DNA from: Achatina immaculata | Lineage: Eukaryota; Mollusca; Gastropoda; Stylommatophora; Achatinidae | NCBI GenBank assembly: GCA_009760885.1 | Contig: CM019708.1 | Coordinates: 14,486,531-14,550,530, forward strand | Length of the DNA stretch: 64,000 nt | Direction: 5' to 3' | Part shown: positions 1 through 9,024 of the stretch, one piece after another | How the letters are laid out: each line of letters begins with the position of its first letter | Position numbering within the stretch: the stretch's first letter is position 1 | The notes under the pieces: model-generated | Databases searched by the model: none | What the model was told of the DNA's origin: nothing | The model's input: the letters and a program-made list of their open reading frames with translations, nothing else | Translations under genes and position numbers: made by a program

Positions 1-234
1 CGTCTCACTAAAGTGCTTTGTCTATGATTTTTTCGAGGTTTAATCCTACAATATTTGTTCTCTTACTTTACCGTACCAAAACCTCGTAGTTTCCTATTTA
101 TAAAAAATTGTTACTTAAAAATGGAAAGCTACAATACGGAATGTTCCCTTAATCAATAGTAAGCATAATACAATCTCCAGTTATCGTGTCATATCACCAC
201 ACTAACATACGATACTAGTACTAAAATAAACATT
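1..234. other. unannotated AT-rich sequence
   Basis: No open frame, repeat or retrotransposon motif that I can recognise on either strand. Confidence 0.5.
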
Positions 235-239
235 TTGGC

Positions 240-420
240 CTTCTTTCTCTCCTTGTCTAATTTTCTCTCTTTCACTCTCTCTCTCTCTTCTCCCTCTGTC
301 TCTTTCCCTTTCTTATATCTCTCTCTCTCTTTCTCTCCTACTCTTTCTCTCTCCCTCATTTTCTCTCGTCTCTCTCTTTCTCACTTTCTCTCTCTATTTC
401 TCTCTCCCTCTCTTTTTTAC
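240..420. repeat. CT-rich low-complexity tract
   Basis: Interrupted (CT)n/(CTCTTT)n pyrimidine tract on the plus strand. The 74-codon open frame across it is a Ser/Leu/Phe composition artefact and not a gene. Confidence 0.9.
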
Positions 421-576
421 AGACATAGTTTTGTGATCTGTTATGATCCCACATTGTGATTTTAAAAAATCACGTTTGTGATGTTTGTGGATGTCACCAT
501 GGGCCACACATTATCTGTTTCTTAATGACGAGAATTTTTACATTCCTAGTCTAAGACCTGGCTGTTGATTGTTAGT

Positions 577-2556
577 TTATCTCATACAGTTTGTCTTTAG
601 TTTATCTCATGCAGTTTGTCTTTAGTTTATCTCATGCAGTTTGTCTTTAGTTTATCTCATGCAGTTTGTCTTTAGTTTATCTCATGCAGTTTGTCTTTAG
701 TTTATCTCATACAGTTTGTCTTTAGTTTATCTCATGCAGTTTGTCTTTAGTTTATCTCATGCAGTTTGTCTTTAGCTTAAGCTGTGGATGTTGTTGGTTA
801 GTGTATCTCATACAGTTTGTCTTTAGTTTATCTCATACAGTTTGTCTTTAGTTTATCTCATACAGTTTGTCTTTAGTTTATCTCATACAGTTTGTCTTTA
901 TCTTAAGCTGTGGATGTTGTTGGTTAGTGTATCTCATACAGTTTGTCTTTAGTTTATCTCATACAGTTTGTCTTTAGTTTATCTCATACAGTTTGTCTTT
1001 ATCTTAAGCTGTGGATGTTGTTGGTTAGTGTATCTCATACAGTTTGTCTTTAGTTTATCTCATACAGTTTGTCTTTAGTTTATCTCATACAGTTTGTCTT
1101 TATCTTAAGCTGTGGATGTTGTTGGTTAGTGTATCTCATACAGTTTGTCTTTAGTTTATCTCATACAGTTTGTCTTTAGTTTATCTCATACAGTTTGTCT
1201 TTAGTTTATCTCATACAGTTTGTCTTTATCTTAAGCTGTGGATGTTGTTGGTTAGTGTATCTCATGCAGTTTGTCTTTATCTTAAGCTGTGGATGTTGTT
1301 GGTTAGTGTATCTCATACAGTTTGTCTTTAGTTTATCTCATACAGTTTGTCTTTAGTTTATCTCATACAGTTTGTCTTTATCTTAAGCTGCGATGTTGTT
1401 GGTTAGTGTATCTCATACAGTTTGTCTTTAGTTTATCTCATACAGTTTGTCTTTATCTTAAGCTGTGGATGTTGTTGGTTAGTGTATCTCATACAGTTTG
1501 TCTTTAGTTTATCTCATACAGTTTGTCTTTATCTTAAGCTGTGGATGTTGTTGGTTAGTGTATCTCATACAGTTTGTCTTTAGTTTATCTCATACAGTTT
1601 GTCTTTATCTTAAGCTGTGGATGTTGTTGGTTAGTGTATCTCATACAGTTTGTCTTTAGTTTATCTCATACAGTTTGTCTTTATCTTAAGCTGTGGATGT
1701 TGTTGGTTAGTGTATCTCATACAGTTTGTCTTTAGTTTATCTCATACAGTTTGTCTTTAGTTTATCTCATACAGTTTGTCTTTAGTTTATCTCATACAGT
1801 TTGTCTTTAACTTAAGCTGTGGCTGTTTGGTTGTTAGTCTATCTCATACAGTTTGTCTTTAGCTTAAGCTGTGGCTGTTTGGTTGTTAGTGTATCTCATA
1901 CAGTTCGTCTTTATCTTAAGCTGTGGATGTTGTTGGTTAGTATATCTCATACAGTTTGTCTTTAGTTTATCTCATACAGTTTGTCTTTAGTTTATCTCAT
2001 ACAGTTTGTCTTTAGTTTATCTCATACAGTTTGTCTTTAGTTTATCTCATACAGTTTGTCTTTAGTTTATCTCATACAGTTTGTCTTTATCTTAAGCTGT
2101 GGCTGTTTGGTTGTTAGTCTATCTGATACAGTTTGTCTTTAGCTTAAGCTGTGGCTGTTTGGTTGTTAGTGTATCTCATACAGTTTGTCTTTATCTTAAG
2201 CTGTGGATGTTGTTGGTTAGTATATCTCATACAGTTTGTCTTTAGTTTATCTCATACAGTTTGTCTTTAGTTTATCTCATACAGTTTGTCTTTAGTTTAT
2301 CTCATACAGTTTGTCTTTAGTTTATCCCATACAGTTTGTCTTTATCTTAAGCTGTGGCTGTTTGGTTGTTAGTCTATCTGATACAGTTTGTCTTTAGCTT
2401 AAGCTGTGGCTGTTTGGTTGTTAGTCTATCTCATACAGTTTGTCTTTAACTTAAGCTGTGGCTTTTTGGTTGTTAGTGTATCTCATACAGTTTGTCTTTA
2501 GCTTAAGGTGTGGCTGTTTGGTTGTTAGTGTATCTCATACAGTTTGTCTTTAGCTT
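577..2556. repeat. 25-bp minisatellite with higher-order units
   Basis: The basic 25-bp unit reads TTTATCTCATACAGTTTGTC plus TTTAG (for example starts at 601 and 626). From about 775 onward, runs of one to six basic units are separated by a spacer containing CTTAAGCTGTGGATGTTGTT, or a variant with GGCTGTTTGGTTGTTAG, giving a higher-order ladder. Early units carry CATGCAG and later ones CATACAG, so the array was homogenised in blocks. No coding role is visible. Confidence 0.93.
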
Positions 2557-2589
2557 AAAGCTGAAAATGTATACCTTAAATTAGCAGAA

Positions 2590-2870
2590 CCTTCCTTTCG
2601 GTATTTATCTAACTTTCTCTCCCTCTCTCTCTCACTTCCTCTCTCCTTCTCTCTATCACTTCCTTCTCATTCTTTCTCAACCTTCCCTCCCCTATTCTCT
2701 CTCATTTCCTCTCCCTTTCTATCTGTCTCATTTACTTCTCTCTCTCTCTCTCTCTCTCTCGCTTTCTCTCTCTTCACCCACTTCCTCATCCTTTCTTTCT
2801 TTCACAGTTCCTCTCCTTTCTCTCCTGCACTTCCTTCTTCTTCTCTCTTTCACTTCCTCCGTTGCTCTCT
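2590..2870. repeat. CT-rich low-complexity tract
   Basis: Pyrimidine-rich (CTCT/CACTTCCT)n sequence next to the 25-bp array. It resembles the tract at 240-420, so the 25-bp array is bracketed by CT-rich DNA on both sides. Confidence 0.85.
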
Positions 2871-2984
2871 AACTGGATGTTTGTATGTGTGATCTGTTTT
2901 GCAGTTTATGAATGTTTCGTGTTCTTGGATAGCTTGTACTCGGGTTTTGTAGAAGGAAGGCAGTGTGCCCAAATAGTGAGCTTG

Positions 2985-4228
2985 TCGGTTGTTTGGTGAG
3001 GCTAAGATGATCGAAGTCACATGTAGTAGTTAGCTAGTGAATGTTACTTTGGTGGGAGTAAGATAATCTAAGTCTCATGTAGTAGTGAGCTAGTGAATGT
3101 TACTTCTGTGGGACTAAGATAATCTAAGTCTTACATAGCAGTGAGCTAGTGAATGTTGCTTTGGTGGGAGTAAGATAATCTAAGTCGTACATAGCAGTGA
3201 GCTAGTGAATGTTGCTTTGGTGGGAGTAAGATAATCTAAGTCTTACATAGCAGTGAGCTAGTGAATGTTGCTTTGGTGGGAGTAAGATAATCTAAGTCTT
3301 ACATAGCAGTGAGCTAGTGAATGTTGCTTTGGTGGGAGTAAGATAATCTAAGTCCCATGTAGTAGTGAGCTAGTGGATGTTACTTCTGTGGGACTAAGAT
3401 AATCTAAATCTTACATAGCAGTGAGCTAGTGGATGTTACTTCTGTGGGAGTAAGATAATCTAAATCTTACATAGCAGTGAGCTAGTGGATGTTACTTCTG
3501 TGGGAGTAAGATAATCTAAGTCTTACATAGCAGTGAGCTAGTGGATGTTACTTCTGTGGGACTAAGATAATCTAAATCTTACATAGCAGTGAGCTAGTGA
3601 ATGTTGCTTTGGTGGGAGTAAGATAATCTAAGTCCCATGTAGTAGTGAGCTAGTGGATGTTACTTCTGTGGGACTAAGATAATCTAAATCTTACATAGCA
3701 GTGAGCTAGTGGATGTTACTTCTGTGGGAGTAAGATAATCTAAGTCTTACATAGCAGTGAGCTAGTGGATGTTACTTCTGTGGGACTAAGATAATCTAAG
3801 TCTTACATAGCAGTGAGCTAGTGAATGTTGCTTTGGTGGGAGTAAGATAATCTAAGTCTTACATAGCAGTGAGCTAGTGGATGTTGCTTTGGTGGGACTA
3901 AGATAATCTAAGTCTTACATAGCAGTGAGCTAGTGAATGTTGCTTTGGTGGGACTAAGATAATCTAAGTCTTACATAGCAGTGAGCTAGTGGATGTTACT
4001 TCTGTGGGACTAAGATAATCTAAGTCTTACATAGCAGTGAGCTAGTGAATGTTGCTTTGGTGGGAGTAAGATAATCTAAGTCTTACATAGCAGTGAGCTA
4101 GTGAATGTTGCTTTGGTGGGAGTAAGATAATCTAAGTCTTACATAGTAGTGAGCTAGTGGATGTTACTTCTGTGGGACTAAGATAATCTAAGTCTTACAT
4201 AGCAGTGAGCTAGTGGATGTTACTTTGG
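2985..4228. repeat. 56-bp minisatellite
   Basis: About 22 units of 56 bp, each with GATAATCTAAGTCTTACATA followed by GCAGTGAGCTAGTG (successive GCTAGTG at 3201 and 3257). Two unit types alternate irregularly: one with GTTGCTTTGGTGGGAGTAAG, the other with GTTACTTCTGTGGGACTAAG. The period is not a multiple of three, and stops occur in every frame. Confidence 0.93.
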
Positions 4229-4468
4229 GTGTCTGTTGATACGACTTGTGTGACTGATTCTGATTGCTTTGTTTTTATTTTTGTCTTATATGACAATACC
4301 TCTTTCTAGTTTCTCCTCTATGAGGACCGTATTGTGAACGCTGTACATAGTTATTGTGAACATGAAGCATCTGATCTGTTGATTTTCTTGGTTATTTGTT
4401 GTGAATAGTCTAGCACCGTAGCGATGTAGATTATTGTTAGTATGATGTGTGTGTTCACTATGATGTTT
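4229..4468. other. unannotated spacer
   Basis: Nothing recognised between the 56-bp array and the retrotransposon fragment. Confidence 0.4.
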
Positions 4469-5013
4469 CTACCAAAAACTGATGCACTTGTGTATCCATA
4501 ACATGTATGTTGTCTGTGTTGCAAGATTTGTCCATGTGGGCTGATGTGTCTTGTTTAAGTGTGACGGGGAAGTGATGTCGTGCAGTTTTATGTTGCTTGT
4601 GTTCGTGAGATGGAAGGAGAATTCCCTTTTGTATCGTCGTTTATCTATGCTCATGGCTGTTGATTTCTGTGCGTTGAGTTTGGCTTCACTACCTTTAGCA
4701 GTATCAACGAAGATGTATACAATGTGTGTCACTGATCTGTCTGTTGGTGAGCAGAAGAAAGTGTCGTCTGCTTACTCAAGCAACTTTCTTTTATCTCTTC
4801 CTGGTATGAATGTTCCTTGGATCGTTTTGTCTTGTCTAATTTTCTCTAGAAGTGGTTCTAGAGTGAGAACGTAGAGTAGAGGAGAGAGGATACAGGCCTG
4901 CCTAACAGATCTAGCCAGCTGAAAGTCTCCTTAAGCTTATGGTTTTCTAATACTTTTGCTCTGAGGCATGGAGTAGAGAAAGTGAATCTATTCTCTAAAT
5001 AGTTTCCTATGTT

Positions 5014-5295
5014 AAAAAAAAGTAAAGATAGTCCCATAGCATTTCAAATGCCGTAGGGGGTGAAACGTTAGAGACCTCATTATGCTGGGTCATCAGCGTA
5101 TGAGGTAGGGTGACCAGTTCCTTTCCTCGCTGCCTTTACTTCCCAGATTTTCTCTGGTACCCATTTTACGAGGCTGGGTCGACCTCAGGGCCGTATTGGT
5201 CGGAAAAAAATCCCGCTCAGCAGAGGATTCGAACCCTCGACCATTTGGTTGCTAGACGAGTGCTCTAACCACTACGCTAGCCGGCCCCTTGACAT
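5014..5295 (-). mobile_element. tRNA-derived SINE, copy 1
   Basis: On the minus strand the element starts at the right end with a tRNA-like head: an A-box-like TAGCGTAGTGG and a consensus B box GGTTCGAATCC, about the spacing of a tRNA promoter. A body of about 170 bp follows and also occurs at 22,349-22,604, including AATGGGTACCAGAGAAAATC and TGACCCAGCATAATGAGGTC. The 3' end is at the left, near an A-rich run. It is flanked by GTTTCCTATGTT at 5002-5013 and 5296-5307, the probable target-site duplication. RNA polymerase III transcription and LINE-driven mobility are known for such SINEs. The family name was not determined. Confidence 0.85.
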
Positions 5296-5307
5296 GTTTC
5301 CTATGTT

Positions 5308-5511
5308 CATTCATTCATTCCTTTGCATGTCCCTTGCGGAACTTTGCCTCCCAAACAGCACTCCTGTAGGCCTCTCGGTTGTGAGCAAGATGGCCTGCTG
5401 CTGCTGCATCCATTTCCAGATCATCAACGATGTCTTGCAGCCATCTTCGTTTCGGTCTTCCTCTCTTTCTTTTTCCCATTATGTATCCCTCCAATATGGT
5501 CTTCTCTAAAT
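5308..5511 (-). pseudogene. LINE family 1 C-terminal tail (5'-truncated)
   Basis: Minus-strand reading contains GKRKRGRPKRRWLQDI and GHLAHNREAYRSAV...AKFRKGHAKE. This is the C-terminal signature of a non-LTR RT family (called family 1 here) that recurs at 6,985, 14,545, 21,010 and 61,560. The left end has a (CATT)n tail. It is bracketed by TTTCCTATGTT at 5297-5307 and 5514-5524, consistent with a target-site duplication of a 5'-truncated insertion. Confidence 0.8.
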
Positions 5512-5650
5512 TATTTCCTATGTTACAATGGATTAATGTCTTGTCCAAGTATTGGTGAGACACTCTATTAAATGGTTTCTCTTGATCTAAAGAAACAACT
5601 GACAACTGGCAGTCCTTCGAGTGTTTTGGACTTACCCCCAACACAGCGAA

Positions 5651-6540
5651 TTTCAGTGGCTAGGAAAGATTATTCTTGGTGGAAATACTTAGACAGAGTG
5701 TAACAGCATGTTATTCTGTACAGATTGTTGTGAGAAACCCTGTTGTGGTGGTCAGATAGACCACAACTCATTCTGTTTATGTGAAGCACGGTGAAAGTAT
5801 CACGTGTTTCCGTAGCACAACTGAGTCACGTGATTTAGGTTAGGCGGGATGTGTGAACGAGTGGAGAAGGGGGTTTGTGTCAGATTGTTGTAGTGATAGG
5901 TCGTGATGTTCAATTCTAGTAGGAATGTAGTTATTTTTTTAGTTCAGTATGTACGTTTTGTTGGATTGTCCTTGTTAGGACAATGTATTGTAGTGGATGT
6001 ATTGTTTCTTTTAGGAAAAAGGTCATAGTAGCAGGTAGATTGTGTGTTGATTGTTCCGTTATGGACAAGATTTGAATGTCTGACTTAGTCCCATGGCGAT
6101 GTTAGTCGCCCGGACATATTTCTTGTTTACACTCATCAATTTTACACTTCATATCAGTGCAACACACATCTAACAAACGGGCTTTCATCATTAAACCTTT
6201 TTTTGAAATGTGTCTGATGAATCCTGTGATTATTGGATTCATGTTACGTGTCAACTGTGGTGTAGAGTTTGTTGATTTACATGTAACTGGTCATGTCGTG
6301 TAGTGATGAATAGTTGAGTTATTGTTACCTGGGTTGTCTTGTTACACAGTGTATATCAACGTAACGTCTGTCGAGTCTCTGAGCCTATTGCTCATGTAAA
6401 ATGTAAATGTAACAGTACACAGTACAAGAAGGAAGAATCTTGAAATAGTGTCTTGGTGACACTGTTTAGTAGTGCAGGGATACTGTTTTAAGCGGACTCT
6501 GTATCACATGGATGTACATGATTGTATAAACTAGGAAAAA
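5651..6540. other. unannotated region
   Basis: About 0.9 kb with no convincing coding sequence, array or retrotransposon motif on either strand. Confidence 0.4.
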
Positions 6541-6710
6541 AGTAGGAACGGCTTTATTACTTAACGAGCATACAGTTGTGACGCGTCGATGTAAACCTTA
6601 ACCATACAAAAACATACAGGACGAAGAAATAGAGAGGGAAGATAAAATATAAATTCACATGAATGCTATGTAAAAAATAGGAATGGAAAAAAATAGAATA
6701 AAATACATTC
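6541..6710 (-). mobile_element. Penelope-like element terminal fragment
   Basis: The stretch AGTAGGAACGGCTTTATTAC, and later AGATAAAATATAAATTCACA followed by TGAATGCTA, matches the 3' terminal region of the Penelope-like element at 26,600-26,730. A second, inverted copy of the terminal about 34 bp sits at 7,249-7,284, so the two face each other across about 680 bp. It is too short for any protein domain. Assignment rests on similarity to the copy at 26.6 kb. Confidence 0.6.
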
Positions 6711-6984
6711 ATCTGTTCTATGAACTCTCTCTCTCCCCCTTTCCCTCTCATAACAAAGTATGTTCGTTCGTTTGTTCTCTCTCTTTCTACACCCGTCTTT
6801 ACACCAGTCACTAAAATTGGTATCACACTTTCACAAGTCTTTTTCTAAAAATACACAATACTTCACTACTTGCATATTCAAATGCATCTTCTTGAAAGTC
6901 ACAGCTTCGTACTCTATGTTGGTATATATTTTGTTTTCTATATTTGTTTCTTATATCTCATTAATGTGAATATATTTTTTCCGT

Positions 6985-7168
6985 CTTGGAAGGGTACATA
7001 ATGGGGAAAAGAAAGAGAGGAAGACCAAGGCGAAGGTGGGTGCAAGACATTGATGATAATCTGTAAATGGATGCATCAGCAGCAGGCCATCTTGCTTACA
7101 ACCGAGAGGCCTACAGGACAGCTGTTAGCAAGGCAAAGTTCCGCAAGGGACATTCAAATGACTGCCTG
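6985..7168 (+). pseudogene. LINE family 1 C-terminal tail
   Basis: Plus-strand reading of GKRKRGRPRRRWVQDIDDNL, then MDASAAGHLAYNREAYRTAV and AKFRKGHSND, collinear with the tails at 14,700-14,930 and 21,010. It is severely 5'-truncated, starts near CCGTCTTGGAAGGG, and has an in-frame stop. No promoter or full RT remains. Confidence 0.8.
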
Positions 7169-7329
7169 ACTGATAGTTTCTCTTCTTTGCCCGTTCCTTT
7201 GTCCTTTATGTGTTTGTATGATTCAAGTGTAAACCAGAATGTCATAAGTATGTGCTCGTTAATTAATCAAACCGTTCCTACTTTTGTCTTAAACAGTCTT
7301 ACATAGGGCTTCATAAGTGTAAGAGTTCA

Positions 7330-9024
7330 GACTTTGGCCACATTATTTATCAGGGCTGAAGTTCTTGGGCACCTGTTTCTGCTTCAGTCAGTCTTTCTGC
7401 GGAGAGGATATGGTACTACACACACATGTGAAGGCAGACAACAGATCAACAATAAGAGGACTCCAGCCATCAGACATGTCAAAAGGGCACAAGGAAGGAG
7501 TTATGACATTGATTTAAAACCAAAATGCAGCCAAAGAAATAGAACAACAGGGGCAAGAAAACATGGAAATGATTGGATCAGAAAATGACTACAATTCTAC
7601 ACTGTATGTGTATACCCAAGACAAGCCCATGATGCTTACAGAAATAGAAACTACAAGATCTCAGTGTCTAATTGTAAGTGACTTTCAGCAGTCACTGAAA
7701 ACAGTGAGGATATGGTGAACCAGACAGTAGAGGAAAAGAAATAGAGGATTGGGAAATAGATAACCTACTACTTATCAGTCAGGCAGACAGTGAGAAAACC
7801 TTTTACTCCAGGAGATGGAGATCTGCCTCAATCCCAGACCTAACATTTGTAACAGAGGATATAGCACACAAAACTGAATGAGAAATACTCAGACAACTAG
7901 AGGGAAGTGAGCACAGAACATAAACACACCAAAAAACCACTGTCCAGGTGAAAATAGAAAAGAGACAACTGGGAAACTTTCAGAAGACTCACAGACTTGT
8001 ACTATGAAAACAAACACCCATTACAAGGATGTCAAACAACTCAGTGAAGCAATATTAAAAGCAGCTTTGGAAACCATACCATAAGGGTGAAGGAAGAACT
8101 GCCAGTGGTATTTGACCACAAGGAGGAAGGAAGAACTACCAGTCATACTGGACCACACGGAGGAAGGAACAACTACCAGTCATACTGGACTACAAGGAGG
8201 AAGGAAGAACTACCAGTCATACTTGACCACAAGGAGTAAGGAACAACTACCAGTCATACTTGACCACAAGGAGTAAGGAACAACTACCAGTCATACTTGA
8301 CCACTAGGAGGAAGGAAGAACTACCAATCATACTGGGCCACAAGAAGGAAGGAAGAACTACCAGTCATACTGGACCACAAAGAAGAAGGAAGAACTACCA
8401 ATCATACTGGAACACAAGAAGGAAGAAACAACTACAAGCAATACTGGACCACAAAGAAGAAGGAAGAACTACCAATCATACTGGACCACAAGAAGGAAGG
8501 AAGAACTACAAGTCATACTGGACAGAAGAGTTCCAGCAACTCAAATATAACCTGATGGCTGCAAGAGGAGTAGCTGAACTAAATAAGACACTGAAAGCAA
8601 CATCAGACTAAAAGAAGCAAGTGCTAGATACAGTCAAAAAGATAACCAAGCAGAGAAGTCACTGGATAGAGAAAACAGAGAATATAAACCTAGATAAAAA
8701 TGGTAAAAAACTGGAAACTTATAAAAGCAGTAACAACAAATCAATAATCATGGAAAACAATGGAACAGAAATACAAGTAGCAAATGCTTTTATCAACTAT
8801 GCCAAAGCACCACTACAAAAAACGTAGGCAGAGACTTTAAAGAAAATGACAACAAACCAACACCAGTGGACGAACACCAGTCAGTAAGGAACCCCAGGAC
8901 CTAGAAGAACTTCTAAAAGACCTGTAATACAGAAAATCGCAAGGTGAAGATGGTATTACAAAGGAAATGCTATAACAACATGGCTCCAGAGATAAAAGCA
9001 AACGTCTTGAAATACTCAACACTA
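7330..9024 (+). pseudogene. decayed I/Nimb-like LINE (endonuclease to RT start)
   Basis: The plus strand carries the end of an apurinic-type endonuclease domain: ISQADSEKTFYSRRWRSASI then PDLTFVTEDIAH and QLEGSEHRT, which corresponds to the family's GSDHRP motif (about 7,770-7,920). A linker follows with YWTEEFQQLKYNLMAARG (about 8,510-8,570), and then the RT entry GEDGITKEML...LEILNTMWKTGTAPQMWK (about 8,945-9,055). The same order is seen in the element at 28.8-34.4 kb. Stops and frameshifts are frequent. Two minisatellites (8,104-8,524 and 9,025-13,510) arise inside this coding sequence. No continuation of RT is visible after 13.5 kb. Confidence 0.75.
8104..8524. repeat. 37-bp minisatellite inside LINE linker
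   Basis: About 11 units of 37 bp with GGAAGAACTACCAGTCATAC and TGGACCACAAGGAGG (GACCACA at 8114 and 8151). Translated in the LINE frame, the seed is RKNYQSYWT, the linker motif that continues directly after the array as YWTEEFQQL. The unit is not a multiple of three, so each repeat shifts the frame. Confidence 0.9.

Larger units (their letters stand above)
4469..5650 (-). pseudogene. non-LTR retrotransposon RT fragment, split by later insertions
   Basis: Minus-strand translation gives two halves of one reverse transcriptase. The upstream half (about 5,512-5,644) has the motif-A stretch SLDQEKPFNRVSHQYLDK. The downstream half (about 4,480-4,990) has ACILSPLLYVLTLEPLLEKI followed by a damaged YADD region reading stop-ADDT, then a C-terminal stretch ending near 4,469. 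The halves are separated by a LINE tail and a SINE (5,014-5,511), so this is the oldest element here. Stops and frameshifts make it dead. The clade was not determined. Confidence 0.75.

Noticed and set aside
577..2556. CRISPR-like repeat-spacer pattern in the 25-bp array
   Set aside because: The 'spacers' are themselves one or two repeated sequences, so this is a higher-order tandem array.
5200..5286. A tRNA gene on the minus strand
   Set aside because: Box A and B are good, but the sequence continues into a body shared with 22,349-22,604 and has target-site duplications, so it is a SINE.
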